Part shown: piece by piece, positions 49,189 through 59,442 of the stretch | How the letters are laid out: every line of letters starts with the position of its first letter | Position numbering within the stretch: the stretch's first letter is position 1 | Source: Selenomonas sp. oral taxon 126 | GTDB taxonomy: Bacteria > Bacillota > Negativicutes > Selenomonadales > Selenomonadaceae | DNA length: 64,000 nt | Assembly: GCF_001683335.1 (NCBI RefSeq) | Contig: NZ_CP016201.1 | Span: forward strand, 2,388,487-2,452,486 | Direction: 5' to 3' | The notes under the pieces: model-generated | What the model was told of the DNA's origin: nothing | The model's database searches: none | What the model saw: the letters and a program-made list of their open reading frames with translations, nothing else | Position numbers and translations under genes: made by a program

Positions 49189-51687
49189 TTGGTTGAACTA
49201 CTCGCTCCTGCGGGAACGAAGGAAGCATTTCTCGCTGCCGTTGAAAATGGGGCAAATGCAGTATATCTTGCCGGAAAGATGTTCGGTGCACGTGCTTACG
49301 CCTCCAATTTCGATGAGGATGAGCTTGCCGAGGTGATTCGTCATGCACATCTCAAAAATGTGCAGGTGCATGTTGCTGTCAATACGATTGTCGACAGTGA
49401 TGAACTCCCGCAGTTAAAGGAATATTTGTCATTCCTCTACGATGCGGGGGCGGATGCCGTTCTCCTGCAGGATCTCGGTGCTGTACGTCTGGCAAAGCAG
49501 GTCGTTCCGCGTCTTCCGCTGCACGCGAGCACGCAGATGACAGTGCATAATCTTGCAGGTGTTCGGGCGTTGGAGGAGCTTGGTTTCTCACGCGTTGTTT
49601 TGGCGCGTGAGCTATCCATTGCAGAGATTCGTCATATCTGCGCCGAGAGCCGCATTGAAATCGAGTCGTTCGTACACGGCGCGCTCTGTGTCTGCTATTC
49701 GGGTCAATGTCTAATGAGCAGCATGATCGGCGGGCGCAGCGGGAATCGTGGGCGCTGTGCGCAGCCCTGCCGTCTGCCCTATACATTGGTCGATGCCGAC
49801 GGAAAGGATGTACTTGGTGAATCGGCGGGGAACTTCCTCCTCTCTCCGCGTGATCTGAATACAATCGAACTCATTCCGCAGCTGCTCGATGCGGGCATTG
49901 ACTCACTCAAAATCGAGGGGCGTATGAAGCGCCCCGAATATGTTGCAACGATTGTTCATACCTACCGCAAGGCGATTGACCATCATCTCGATCATGAGAG
50001 TGCCTCCGTTGACGCAGAGGATCGCGACCATCTGGCGCAGGTGTTCAACCGTGACTTTACCACGGCATATATGGAAAAGCCGCAGGGAAAATATATGATG
50101 AGCGACCGCCGTCCGAACAATCGCGGACTGCTGATCGGGCGAGTCACTGCATATGACCGCAGTTCGCATATAGTCTCGGTTAAGCTGTCCGGGAAACTCG
50201 CCATTGGCGATCAGGTGGATTTTTGGGTGAAGGTCGGCGGCCGTGTCAGTGTCGAGATCGAGCATTTATACAATGCACGGGGGAAGGAGTGCCGCGAGGC
50301 CGCTACAGGAGATACGGTGTCGTTTCCCATTCGCGGAAAAGTTCACGTTCATGACCGCGTCTTCAAGGTCTATGACGCGAAGCTCATGGATGAGGCAAGA
50401 CGCTCCTATGATCCGGATCACAGTGCGCGTATTCCGATTCGTGCCGTCCTTTATGCAAGGCTCGGTGAGCAGGTGCATCTCCATATCGAGGACGATGCGG
50501 GGAATGCTGCGGACAGCGAGAGCGATTACGTTGTCGCTGAGGCGAACAATCGCCCGCTCACCGTCGAGACTGTGCAGAAACAGATGGGACGACTAGGAAC
50601 GACCATATTTTCACTTGCGGAGCTTGTCTGTGAGATGGATGAATCCGTGATGGTGCCTGTCAGCGAACTGAATAATCTGCGCCGCTCTGCCATTGCCTCT
50701 ATTGAGGAGGTTCGTATGAGCCGTTTTCAGCAAAGGCGGAGCGAGGCTGTACGCCTGACTGCGGAAAACAGCACAGGACATATGGCTCATAAATCAGATA
50801 TTCAGAAGCCTGCCGCGCTGATGGTTGCTGTCGATGATTTGGCCGCGATGAAGGCGGCTGTCACCGCGGGTGCGGACGGGATTCTGTACGGCGGTGAATC
50901 GCTTCGCGGTGCCTCTCTCCAACCGAAAGATTATGCTGCCGCATGGGATTATGCGACTGAATGCGGTGTTCGGATCGACTACAATACCCCCCGCATTGTC
51001 CGAGGGGATGAACAGGCGGCTTTAATCCGTCTCTTTGAGGGCTTTGGGAAGAAACTGCCGTCGGCTCTGCACGTTCATCACATTGGGACGGCATACCTTG
51101 CGCGGGATCGCGTTCCCGCTGTGCTCCATGCGGATTATTCGATGATCTCCTATAACCCCTCCACGCTTGCATTCCTCCGCGCGTATGGATTTGGAGAGGC
51201 GACGCTTTCCCCTGAGCTCAACGGAAAACAGATGGAGCGGCTTGCAGGAACGAGCCCTATTCCACTGACAGCCCTTGTCAGCGGACGCCTCCCGCTCATG
51301 ATTTCGGAGTATTGCGTCTTGGGCAGTTTTCTCGGCAATCTCGACACGGGGAAATGTTCGATGCCCTGCCGCAGACAGGATTATTACCTCCGCGACCGCA
51401 AGGGCGTGGACTTCCCCGTGATGACCGATCAGTTCTGCCGTATGCACATCTTGAACAGCAAGCAATTATCCCTGCTGCCCTATGTGCAGCAGCTCCTCCA
51501 CATGGGTGTGAAAACCCTGCGGATCGAGGGGCGCGGCATTCCGACCAAGGAGCTGCAGTGCATTGTACGGATGTATCGAACTGCAATGCAGCAAAAATCT
51601 CCGATCAAGGAAGAAGATGAGCAGTATCTGCGTATGCAGGAGGGCAATGATATTACGCGCGGGCATTACTTCCGCGGGATCTTATAA
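49189..51687 (+). CDS. Peptidase U32 family protein with C-terminal extension
   Basis: The 832-residue protein begins VELLAPAGTKEAFLAAVENG and contains the U32 signature in ESFVHGALCVCYSGQCLMSS, GRCAQPCRLPY and SLKIEGRMKRPEYVATIVHT. The middle (about 370-510) matches the collagenase-associated DUF3656 in position. The C-terminal part repeats a similar Cys-containing motif (CVLGSFLGNLDTGKCSMPCR, later TLRIEGRGIPTKELQCIVRM). Characterised relatives (RlhA, TrhP) hydroxylate RNA, so a tRNA/rRNA modification role is more likely than proteolysis. The TTG at 49189 fits the ribosome site AAAGGA better than the TTG at 49180. Confidence 0.88.
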   Translation: MVELLAPAGTKEAFLAAVENGANAVYLAGKMFGARAYASNFDEDELAEVIRHAHLKNVQVHVAVNTIVDSDELPQLKEYLSFLYDAGADAVLLQDLGAVRLAKQVVPRLPLHASTQMTVHNLAGVRALEELGFSRVVLARELSIAEIRHICAESRIEIESFVHGALCVCYSGQCLMSSMIGGRSGNRGRCAQPCRLPYTLVDADGKDVLGESAGNFLLSPRDLNTIELIPQLLDAGIDSLKIEGRMKRPEYVATIVHTYRKAIDHHLDHESASVDAEDRDHLAQVFNRDFTTAYMEKPQGKYMMSDRRPNNRGLLIGRVTAYDRSSHIVSVKLSGKLAIGDQVDFWVKVGGRVSVEIEHLYNARGKECREAATGDTVSFPIRGKVHVHDRVFKVYDAKLMDEARRSYDPDHSARIPIRAVLYARLGEQVHLHIEDDAGNAADSESDYVVAEANNRPLTVETVQKQMGRLGTTIFSLAELVCEMDESVMVPVSELNNLRRSAIASIEEVRMSRFQQRRSEAVRLTAENSTGHMAHKSDIQKPAALMVAVDDLAAMKAAVTAGADGILYGGESLRGASLQPKDYAAAWDYATECGVRIDYNTPRIVRGDEQAALIRLFEGFGKKLPSALHVHHIGTAYLARDRVPAVLHADYSMISYNPSTLAFLRAYGFGEATLSPELNGKQMERLAGTSPIPLTALVSGRLPLMISEYCVLGSFLGNLDTGKCSMPCRRQDYYLRDRKGVDFPVMTDQFCRMHILNSKQLSLLPYVQQLLHMGVKTLRIEGRGIPTKELQCIVRMYRTAMQQKSPIKEEDEQYLRMQEGNDITRGHYFRGIL

Positions 51688-51696
51688 GAGGTATGT

Positions 51697-54054
51697 ATGG
51701 ACACTGAGTCATTCAAGGTCTTAGAATACGAAAAAATTACAAATTGGCTCGCATCGTTTGCCTCCTCCATACGCGGCAAAGAGCGCTGCCGCAGCGTCAC
51801 ACCGTCGGGGGACTACGAGGAGGTTGTGCGCCTGCATGAGGAAACGCGCGAAGCGGTGCAGATCCGACAGCTGCAGCCGCCGCCCTTCGGAGGAATCTAC
51901 GATCTGCGTGCGATTCTGAAAAAGGCGACAATGGGTTCTGTCCTTGAGATTGACGAGCTTCGCTCCGTCATGAGCACGATGGGCGGTATGCGGAACATAA
52001 AGTATTTTTTCCGTGATCTCACGCAGGAGACTCCGCTCCTGAAGGATATGGCAAGACCGATTGAGATTCTTGGCACATTGGAGCGTCACCTCAAGGATAC
52101 GGTTGATGAGCACGGGAACTTTCGTGAGGATGCCAGCCCCGAGCTGCGCAGGATTACGCGGGAGCTCCATACGGCACAGGCGCGTGTGAAGGATCGCCTG
52201 TCCGCCATCCTGCACGATACGGCGAATCAGAAATGCTTTCAGGAAGCGATTGTCACTGTGCGCGATGAGCGCTACGTCATTCCCGTCAAACAGGAATACC
52301 GCAATTATTTTCCGGGCGTCATTCACGATCAATCGGCGAGCGGCGCAACTCTCTTCGTGGAGCCGCTTGCGACCGTCGAGCTGAACAATACCGTGCGGCA
52401 GATGGGGCTTGCGCGTGAACAGGAGATTCAGCGGATTTTGCAGAAACTCACGGGGGAAATTGCACAGGCCGCCGTGATACTTGCGGAAAATTGTGAGATC
52501 CTCGCGGAGATCGATCTCATCTTTGCCCGTGCGGGTCTTGCGCATGAAATGGAGGCATATCCGCCGACGCTGAATCGCGACGGCGTTGTCCGCTTAAAGC
52601 GTGCAAGGCATCCGCTGCTCCCGAGGGATAAGGTTGTGCCGATTGACATGGAGCTTGGAAACACGTTTTCCATTCTCCTGATTACGGGACCGAACACAGG
52701 CGGTAAGACGGTGAGCATGAAGACGCTCGGACTCCTGTCGCTGCTGGCACAATCCGGCTGTTTCCTGCCGACGGCGCCGGATTCAGAGCTGCCCGTCTAC
52801 CGCAATATCTACGCGGACATCGGAGATGAGCAGAGCATCGAGCAGAGCCTTTCCACCTTTTCGGCGCATACGCGGAACATCGTCCGCATCATCGAAAAGG
52901 CGGAGCGGGGCGATCTGATTCTGCTGGATGAGGTCGGAGCCGGCACCGATCCCGATGAGGGGGCAGCGCTTGCGCGCAGCATCATTGAGCATTTCCTCCA
53001 GCGGGACATCACGGTGCTTGCAACGACGCATTATGCGGCACTCAAAACATACGCCTACACGCAGACAGGCGTGGAAAATGCCTCGGTTGAGTTCGATTTG
53101 AAGACCCTGCGGCCGACCTATCGTCTCCTGATCGGTATTCCGGGGGCGAGCAATGCCTTTTCGATCAGCCGACAGCTCGGACTGTCGCAGGACATTGTCG
53201 GGCGTGCGGAGCGCTATGTCAACGAGGAGCATACGCATTTCGAGCGCGTCGTCAATGAGCTCGAACAGGAAAAGCAGGACTACGAAGTAAAGAATCGTGA
53301 ACTGCGTGACAAAGAACGCGAAATTGCAGCCGTCGAGGCACGTCTGCGTAGCGAGCGCGAGACGCTTGCCGCATCGCGGCAGGAGCTCCTGCACAAGGCG
53401 CGCGAGGAGGCAAACAATATCGTGCGTGAGGCGCGGCGCAGCGCCGAGGAAACGATCAAGTCGCTCAAGGATCAGTTCGACGATCACGGGGTCAAGGAGC
53501 GCCGCAAGGCGATTCAGGAGGCACGTGCCCGACTGGACGAGGCGTATGTTCCGACTTCTGCAGAGCGCAATGCGCCTGTCGGCAAGCCCGTTCGCGCCGA
53601 TGACATTCAGAGCGGCGATATTGTCTACATCGAAAGCCTTGCACAGGAGGGGACGGTGCTCTCCGTTCAGGGCAAGGAGCTTGCCGTTCAGGTGGGTGGG
53701 CTGCGCACGATTGTCAAGATGAACGCATCTCGATTTGTTGCGCGCAGGAAAAAGCAAAAGAACGTCGAAAAGGTACGCGTAGCTGCGTCGATTTCCAGAA
53801 AGTCGGCGGAGATCCGTCCGCAGATCGACGTGCGCGGCATGACCGTGTCCGAGGCGGAATCTGTGCTCGGCAAATTTATTGACGACGCTGTTTTCACGGG
53901 GCTTTCCAAGATCCTTCTGATTCACGGCAAGGGGACGGGGGCGCTACGTCAGGGATTGCAGGAGTATCTGAAACATCATCGCTCTGTGCTGTCGTTTGCG
54001 TTTGCGGATATCTCCGAAGGCGGAACAGGGGCGACTGTTGTGGAACTGAAATAG
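51697..54054 (+). CDS. mutS2: MutS2 (RqcU) ATPase/endonuclease
   Basis: The 785-residue protein lacks the mismatch-binding domain of MutS1. It has the ATPase GPNTGGKTVSMKTLGLLSLL, Walker B LILLDEVGAGTDPDEGAALA and LATTHYAALKTYAYTQTGVE. A long coiled-coil KOW region follows, and a C-terminal Smr domain (IDVRGMTVSEAESVLGKFID, LLIHGKGTGALRQGLQEYLK). MutS2 acts against homologous recombination or, as RqcU, splits stalled ribosomes. It follows the U32 gene after 9 bases. Confidence 0.96.
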   Translation: MDTESFKVLEYEKITNWLASFASSIRGKERCRSVTPSGDYEEVVRLHEETREAVQIRQLQPPPFGGIYDLRAILKKATMGSVLEIDELRSVMSTMGGMRNIKYFFRDLTQETPLLKDMARPIEILGTLERHLKDTVDEHGNFREDASPELRRITRELHTAQARVKDRLSAILHDTANQKCFQEAIVTVRDERYVIPVKQEYRNYFPGVIHDQSASGATLFVEPLATVELNNTVRQMGLAREQEIQRILQKLTGEIAQAAVILAENCEILAEIDLIFARAGLAHEMEAYPPTLNRDGVVRLKRARHPLLPRDKVVPIDMELGNTFSILLITGPNTGGKTVSMKTLGLLSLLAQSGCFLPTAPDSELPVYRNIYADIGDEQSIEQSLSTFSAHTRNIVRIIEKAERGDLILLDEVGAGTDPDEGAALARSIIEHFLQRDITVLATTHYAALKTYAYTQTGVENASVEFDLKTLRPTYRLLIGIPGASNAFSISRQLGLSQDIVGRAERYVNEEHTHFERVVNELEQEKQDYEVKNRELRDKEREIAAVEARLRSERETLAASRQELLHKAREEANNIVREARRSAEETIKSLKDQFDDHGVKERRKAIQEARARLDEAYVPTSAERNAPVGKPVRADDIQSGDIVYIESLAQEGTVLSVQGKELAVQVGGLRTIVKMNASRFVARRKKQKNVEKVRVAASISRKSAEIRPQIDVRGMTVSEAESVLGKFIDDAVFTGLSKILLIHGKGTGALRQGLQEYLKHHRSVLSFAFADISEGGTGATVVELK

Positions 54055-54095
54055 GCACTTCTGATAGTATGCTCTTCTATTTTTGAGAAAATATC

Positions 54096-54124
54096 CTTAC
54101 AAAACTTGCAGTTTGTGTTAAAAT
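54096..54124 (+). promoter_or_regulatory. Putative promoter of the PBP1A gene
   Basis: CTTACA and TAAAAT, 17 bases apart, in an AT-rich stretch after the mutS2 stop. Confidence 0.4.
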
Positions 54125-54180
54125 AAGGGGAATTGGACGCACAATGCTCCGTGGAGAGACATCCAGACAGGAAGGTATCT

Positions 54181-56268
54181 ATGCAGAAAAGCGAAAAGAA
54201 AACAACAAAGAAGTCAAATAACGGCTCCATTTTTGGAAAAGCGATTCTCGTCATGGGTTTGATCCTGTTCGTCATGATCATTGGCGTCGGATGCGGATTC
54301 CTCACGGCAAGTCTGAATACCAGACCGAATCTCGCGGAGGATATTGTGCCGCCGGCATCGTCGCAGATCTATGATATTCACGGCAATGAGATTGCCAATA
54401 TCCATGCCGCTGAAAATCGCAGACCTGTCAGCATCAATGAGATTCCGAAGGATCTACAGAATGCCTTCATTGCCGTTGAGGATAATCGGTTCTACGATCA
54501 CATCGGCATTGATCCCCGTGGCATTATGCGTGCTGTTTGGGCAAATATCAGTGGACGCGAACTCACGGAGGGCGGTTCTACGATCACGCAGCAGCTGGCC
54601 AAGAATGCCTATCTGACGCAGGATCGGACACTGAAGCGCAAGATACAGGAAGTATTTCTGGCACTTCAGCTCGAGCGTCAGTATACGAAGCAGGAAATCC
54701 TCGAACTCTATATGAACCAGATTTATTTTGGTCAGGGAGCTTATGGCGTTCAGGCAGCAGCACATACCTATTTTGGCAAGGATGTCAAGGATCTGACGCT
54801 GAATGAATGTGCCATGCTCGCAGGTATCCCCAAGAGTCCGAACTACTATTCTCCGATCAACAATATGGAGGCGGCAACCGAGCGCAAGGAAGTCGTTCTC
54901 GATCAGATGGTCAAATATGGCTATATCACCGAGCGGGAAGCAAATGCTGCAAAAAAGGAACCGCTCGCCATCGCGAAGAGCAATAATGACGGCGGAGATG
55001 GCCCCTCCTATTTCGTGGACTATGTGCTGCAGCAGCTGGCCGAGAAATACGGCGATGATGCCATCTATAAGGATGGGCTGAAGATCTACACCACCATTGA
55101 CATGGATCTCCAAGCGGCGGCGGAAAGCGCCATGCAGAACCTTCCTACATACTACACGGATGCGAACGGCATCGTCCAGCCGCAGGGCGCGCTGGTCGCC
55201 ATCGACCCGCACACAGGATACATCCGTGCAATGGTCGGCGGCCGCGGGACAGATCAGTTCAATCGTGCGACGCAGGCAGTGCGTCAGCCCGGTTCTGCAT
55301 TCAAGCCCTTCGTCTTTGCTGCAGCGCTTGAGAATAACTACACGCCGGATACTGTCATCGACGACAAGCCGCTCAATATCGGCGGATGGGAGCCACAGAA
55401 TTACAGCCGTAACTTCTCGGGCAAGGTGCGCCTGCGCGATGTCGTACAATGGTCGCTGAATGTTCCGACGGTTCGTATTGCACAGGACATTGGCATCGAC
55501 AAGGCAATCTATTATGCGCAGCAAATGGGCATATCGACATTTGTGCTCGACGGTGCAACGAACGACCGCAATCTTGCCATCGCGCTGGGCGGTATGACGC
55601 GTGGCGTCACCCCACTCGAGCTCACGAGTGCGTATGGTACGTTTGCGAATCGTGGCATCCATGTTCAGCCGATTTCCATTCTCCGCGTCGTCTCACGTAC
55701 GGGCAAGGTACTCGAGGAGGCGGAGCGGAAGGAAAAGAGCGTCATCTCCGCAGCGAACGCCGCCACAATGACGGCGATGATGGAGGAGGTCATCCGACGT
55801 GGTACGGGTACACGTGCCGACATCGGCAGACCTGCGGCGGGAAAGACGGGTACGACCAGCGACTATCACGATGCGTGGTTTGTTGGATATACGCCCGATC
55901 TTGTGGCAGGTGTCTGGATTGGCAACGACAGCGAGGGTGATCTGCCCGGTATGGCGGGCGGGACGACGCCTGCCGCCATCTGGCAGGCATTCATGCTGAA
56001 GGCGAACGCAGGGCTTCCCGTAAGTCATTTCGAAAGCTCTCCCGCCTTTGCCGCATCGTCTGCAACGGAGCTTCCGACTGAAGATCCTGAAAAGAAAAAG
56101 GACGATCCGAAAAAAAAGGACGATAAAGGGAAGGACACGGGGAAGACGACGACCTCCGGCTCCAATAAGAGCGAGACAAACAGCGCACAGCCTCCGTCGC
56201 ACGGCACATCTCCGCCATCAGGAGATGCGCCCGAGCCTGGTATGGGCGTAGAAAAAGGACAGAACTGA
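54181..56268 (+). CDS. Class A penicillin-binding protein (PBP1A type)
   Basis: The 695-residue protein polymerises and cross-links peptidoglycan. An N-terminal anchor (AILVMGLILFVMIIGVGCGF) is followed by the GT51 transglycosylase (FIAVEDNRFYDHIGIDPRGI, EGGSTITQQLAKNAYL, LELYMNQIYFGQGAYGVQAA). The transpeptidase has the SxxK motif in RQPGSAFKPFVFAAALENNY, SLN in WSLNVPTVRIAQD, and KTG in GKTGTTSDYHDAWFVGYTPD. A Lys/Asp- then Ser/Pro-rich tail of about 65 residues ends the chain. The ATG at 54181 has AGGAAGGT upstream and is preferred over earlier in-frame codons. Confidence 0.95.
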   Translation: MQKSEKKTTKKSNNGSIFGKAILVMGLILFVMIIGVGCGFLTASLNTRPNLAEDIVPPASSQIYDIHGNEIANIHAAENRRPVSINEIPKDLQNAFIAVEDNRFYDHIGIDPRGIMRAVWANISGRELTEGGSTITQQLAKNAYLTQDRTLKRKIQEVFLALQLERQYTKQEILELYMNQIYFGQGAYGVQAAAHTYFGKDVKDLTLNECAMLAGIPKSPNYYSPINNMEAATERKEVVLDQMVKYGYITEREANAAKKEPLAIAKSNNDGGDGPSYFVDYVLQQLAEKYGDDAIYKDGLKIYTTIDMDLQAAAESAMQNLPTYYTDANGIVQPQGALVAIDPHTGYIRAMVGGRGTDQFNRATQAVRQPGSAFKPFVFAAALENNYTPDTVIDDKPLNIGGWEPQNYSRNFSGKVRLRDVVQWSLNVPTVRIAQDIGIDKAIYYAQQMGISTFVLDGATNDRNLAIALGGMTRGVTPLELTSAYGTFANRGIHVQPISILRVVSRTGKVLEEAERKEKSVISAANAATMTAMMEEVIRRGTGTRADIGRPAAGKTGTTSDYHDAWFVGYTPDLVAGVWIGNDSEGDLPGMAGGTTPAAIWQAFMLKANAGLPVSHFESSPAFAASSATELPTEDPEKKKDDPKKKDDKGKDTGKTTTSGSNKSETNSAQPPSHGTSPPSGDAPEPGMGVEKGQN

Positions 56269-56283
56269 GAAAGAGGGAATATA

Positions 56284-57486
56284 TTGAACGCCATTGATAT
56301 ACTGAAAGAGCGCGGTTTTCTTGCACAATGCACCGATGAGGACGGTTTGCGCGAGCTTCTCGGGCAGGAGCAGGTTTCCTTTTACACCGGCTTTGACCCC
56401 ACGGCAGACAGCCTCCATGCAGGTCATTTGATCGCGCTCATGGCAATGTCGCATTTGCAGCGTGCAGGACATCGTCCCATCTGTCTCGTTGGAGGCGGCA
56501 CCGGAACGGTTGGAGATCCGTCGGGACGCACGGATATGCGCAAGGTGATGACGGATGAGACCATTCGTCATAATTGCGACTGCTTCCGCAGGCAGATCTC
56601 GCGCTTCATTGACTTCTCGAATGATCGGGCGATCATGGTGGATAACGGGGACTGGCTGCGCAAGCTCAACTACATCGAACTCCTGCGTGATGTCGGTTCG
56701 CATTTCACCGTCAATCGTATGCTTGCGGCAGAAAGCTATAAGCAGCGCTGGGAGAAGGGGCTGACCTTCCTCGAGTTCAACTATATGATTATGCAGGCGT
56801 ATGATTTCCTCGAGCTCAACAAACGCTATGGCTGCAAGCTGGAAATGGGCGGAGATGATCAGTGGTCGAATATCATCGCAGGTGTCGAGCTCTGCCGCCG
56901 CAAGAAGAATATCACGGTGTTCGGACTCACGAATAAGCTGCTGACAAAGAGCGATGGCACGAAGATGGGCAAGACAGCGGGCGGCGCACTCTGGCTCGAT
57001 CCCGAGAAAACCTCGCCCTATGACTTCTACCAGTACTGGCGCAATATCGACGATGCCGATGTCGAGATCTGTCTCTCCCTGCTCACCTATCTTCCGATGG
57101 ATGAAGTGCGTCGCCTCTCGGCAGCCGAGGGACAGGAGATCAATCGATCCAAGGAGATCCTCGCATATGAGGCGACCAAGATCGTCCACGGGGAAGAGGA
57201 GGCGCAGAAGGCGCAGGAGATGGCAAAGGCGCTCTTCGGCGGCGGTATGGCGGCGGAGCTTCCGCAGATTCGCGCTGCAATCGGCGAAAAACTTGTGGAT
57301 GTGCTCACGCGCGGCGATGTATTCCCGTCGAAGGGGGAGGCACGCCGCATGATCCAGCAGGGCGGGCTCACGCTGAACGATGTCCGCATTGAGGATGAGC
57401 ACTATGTTCTCAGCGAGAACGATTTCTCTGAGGGCACTGCGCTTGTCAAAAAAGGAAAGAAAAAGCACTATCAGCTTGTATATTGA
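56284..57486 (+). CDS. tyrS: Tyrosyl-tRNA synthetase
   Basis: The 400-residue class I synthetase has [20 protein letters not shown] with the HIGH-type motif (HAGH), [19 protein letters not shown], and the KMSKS-type loop [16 protein letters not shown]. An S4 RNA-binding domain closes the protein ([20 protein letters not shown]). It starts with TTG after a purine-rich ribosome site (AAAGAGGGA), 15 bases after the PBP gene. No T-box leader is visible. Confidence 0.95.
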   Translation: MNAIDILKERGFLAQCTDEDGLRELLGQEQVSFYTGFDPTADSLHAGHLIALMAMSHLQRAGHRPICLVGGGTGTVGDPSGRTDMRKVMTDETIRHNCDCFRRQISRFIDFSNDRAIMVDNGDWLRKLNYIELLRDVGSHFTVNRMLAAESYKQRWEKGLTFLEFNYMIMQAYDFLELNKRYGCKLEMGGDDQWSNIIAGVELCRRKKNITVFGLTNKLLTKSDGTKMGKTAGGALWLDPEKTSPYDFYQYWRNIDDADVEICLSLLTYLPMDEVRRLSAAEGQEINRSKEILAYEATKIVHGEEEAQKAQEMAKALFGGGMAAELPQIRAAIGEKLVDVLTRGDVFPSKGEARRMIQQGGLTLNDVRIEDEHYVLSENDFSEGTALVKKGKKKHYQLVY

Positions 57487-57525
57487 CCTCCTCCATGCAG
57501 AGTGGGTCAGGAAGGAGACCAAACA

Positions 57526-58254
57526 ATGTCGGGACATTCAAAATGGGCAAATATCAAACGTAAGAAGGGGGCAAATGACGCCATTCGCGGAAAGATCACA
57601 ACGAAGATCGGACGTGAGATCACGATTGCCGTCCGCATGGGCGGCGGAGACCCCACGGGCAATATGCGCCTAAAGCTCGCGCTTTCCAAGGCGAAGGCAA
57701 ATAATATTCCCAAGGACAATATCAATCGTGCCATCCAGAAGGGGCTTGGCACGACCGAGGGAAGCAACTACGAAGAAGTCCTCTATGAGGGCTACGGGCC
57801 GGGCGGTACTGCCGTCATGCTTGACATCCTGACGGACAATCGCAATCGTACGGCAGCGGATGTGCGCCATCTCTTTTCAAAGTATGGCGGCAACCTCGGG
57901 CAGGACGGTTGCGTTGCGTGGATGTTCAAGAAAAAGGCGGTTTTTATCGTGGAGCGCGAGGCGTTTGACGATGAGGATGCCCTCCTTGAGATCGTCTTGG
58001 AGGCGGGCGCAGAGGATATGCGCTCCGAGGACGATGTCTTTGAAATCATTGCCGAGCCGGAGGCCTTTGAGGTGATCGAGACAGTCCTCGGAGAAAAGGG
58101 AATCGAGACGGCATCTGCCGAGGTGACGATGGTGCCCGATACGACAGTGCATCTCGCCGACAAGGACGCCGAAAAGATGCAGACCCTGATCGACACGCTC
58201 GAGGACAATGACGATGTCCAGAACGTCTACAGCAACTATGAAATGGATGAATAA
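57526..58254 (+). CDS. YebC/TACO1 family protein
   Basis: The 242-residue protein starts MSGHSKWANIKRKKGANDAI and contains YEGYGPGGTAVMLDILTDNR, both typical of the family. YebC proteins are described as transcriptional regulators and as factors that help ribosomes through proline stretches; which applies here is not visible. AAGGAGA precedes the ATG at 57526. A very strong terminator follows, before ruvC, although yebC-ruvCAB is a common gene order. Confidence 0.95.
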   Translation: MSGHSKWANIKRKKGANDAIRGKITTKIGREITIAVRMGGGDPTGNMRLKLALSKAKANNIPKDNINRAIQKGLGTTEGSNYEEVLYEGYGPGGTAVMLDILTDNRNRTAADVRHLFSKYGGNLGQDGCVAWMFKKKAVFIVEREAFDDEDALLEIVLEAGAEDMRSEDDVFEIIAEPEAFEVIETVLGEKGIETASAEVTMVPDTTVHLADKDAEKMQTLIDTLEDNDDVQNVYSNYEMDE

Positions 58255-58271
58255 GCAGAGGAGTGCTTATC

Positions 58272-58302
58272 AGAGTGCAGACGATGCGTCTGCACTCTTT
58301 TA
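58272..58302 (+). terminator. Strong intrinsic terminator between yebC and ruvC
   Basis: AGAGTGCAGACG and CGTCTGCACTCT form a perfect 12-bp stem with a 3-base loop, followed by TTTAA. It ends 11 bases before the ruvC ATG. Confidence 0.75.
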
Positions 58303-58313
58303 AGAATGAGAAG

Positions 58314-58808
58314 ATGTTAGTACTCGGTATCGATCCAGGAACTGCCATCTGCGGCTATGGCTTTGTGGAGCAGGAGGGTTCGCGTCTGCGCGCCCACGCC
58401 TATGGGGCAATCACGACGCCGTCCAAAATGGCGGTCGAAAAACGACTTTTGAAAATCTATACGGAATTGGAAGCGCTCATTCAAAAGTATTCTCCCGATG
58501 CAATGGGGGTGGAGCAGCTTTTTTTCAATCGGAATGTGACCACGGCGATTCCGGTCGGTCAGGCGCGCGGCATCGTGTTGCTCGCCGCTGCAAAGAACAA
58601 TATTCCGATTGTGGAGCGTACGCCGTTGCAGGTCAAGCAGTCCGTGACGGGCTATGGAAAGGCAACGAAGGAACAGGTCATATACATGGTGACGAAGCTG
58701 CTGAACCTTCCCGCGCCGCCCCATCCGGACGATACGGCGGATGCACTTGCCGTCGCCATCAGTGCCGCGCACTGTGTAGACAGCATTGCATGGCGCAATT
58801 GCATCTAG
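58314..58808 (+). CDS. ruvC: Holliday junction resolvase RuvC
   Basis: The 164-residue RuvC cuts Holliday junctions symmetrically. Catalytic acidic residues are visible in VLGIDPGTAICGYGFVEQEG (Asp7 type), GVEQLFFNRNVTTAIPVGQA (Glu) and HPDDTADALAVAI (two Asp). The ATG at 58314 gives the usual N-terminus. The ribosome site is weak (AATGAGAAG). Because a terminator sits directly upstream, expression requires readthrough or a promoter inside that region. Confidence 0.95.
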   Translation: MLVLGIDPGTAICGYGFVEQEGSRLRAHAYGAITTPSKMAVEKRLLKIYTELEALIQKYSPDAMGVEQLFFNRNVTTAIPVGQARGIVLLAAAKNNIPIVERTPLQVKQSVTGYGKATKEQVIYMVTKLLNLPAPPHPDDTADALAVAISAAHCVDSIAWRNCI

Positions 58809-58827
58809 ATTGAGGAGCAGGGAAGCA

Positions 58828-59430
58828 ATGATAGGTTTTTTACGCGGCAGGGTCGCGCATATTTTTTCGGATTACTGCTTTTTGGATGTCCGCGATGTCG
58901 GCTATCGCGTCTTCATATCACATGCGACGCGCACACATCTCTCCGTCGGTGAGGAGGCTCTGCTTTACGTGCATACACACGTACGTGAGGATGCAATCCT
59001 TCTCTATGGATTCTTCTCGCAGGAGGAGTACGACCTCTTCCAGCATCTGATCGGCATTTCCGGCATCGGACCGAAGGTCGCGCAGGGGATACTCTCTTCA
59101 ACTTCTGCAAACGATTTCTACCGAATGATTCATCAGAAGGATGTCAAGGCGATTACAAAGCTGCCGGGCATTGGCAAAAAGACCGCCGAGCGCATTATAT
59201 TGGAGCTCAAGGATAAAATTTCATCTGCCGACTTCGATGCGTCCTCCGAGCCCGTTGATACGGTCGATATTCACGAAGGCACGGGCGATATGATTGCCGA
59301 GGCGACCGAAGCGCTCCTCAGTCTCGGCTTCCAGCAGAGTGAGATTCAGGCGGTGTTCAGGAAGAAGAGCGACGGAGAGAGTACGGAAGAACTCGTCCGC
59401 TATGCGCTGTCCGAGCTGCAGCGGTTTTGA
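58828..59430 (+). CDS. ruvA: Holliday junction branch migration protein RuvA
   Basis: The 200-residue RuvA binds the junction and loads RuvB. It has the N-terminal OB fold (MIGFLRGRVAHIFSDYCFLD), the helix-hairpin-helix segments LIGISGIGPKVAQGILS and ITKLPGIGKKTAERIILELK, and the flexible linker plus domain III (EATEALLSLGFQQSEIQAVF). The ATG at 58828 follows GGGAAG, 19 bases after ruvC. Confidence 0.96.
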   Translation: MIGFLRGRVAHIFSDYCFLDVRDVGYRVFISHATRTHLSVGEEALLYVHTHVREDAILLYGFFSQEEYDLFQHLIGISGIGPKVAQGILSSTSANDFYRMIHQKDVKAITKLPGIGKKTAERIILELKDKISSADFDASSEPVDTVDIHEGTGDMIAEATEALLSLGFQQSEIQAVFRKKSDGESTEELVRYALSELQRF

Positions 59431-59442
59431 GAGGGGGATTTG

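Noticed and set aside
52783-53925. A 380-codon open frame antisense to mutS2 (similar long antisense frames lie under the RNase J, PBP1A, tyrS and ruvB genes)
   Set aside because: All are mirror frames of well-identified genes with no ribosome site and unlikely amino acid composition.
56269-56283. T-box or other leader in front of tyrS
   Set aside because: Only 15 bases separate tyrS from the PBP gene, so no room exists for a T-box.
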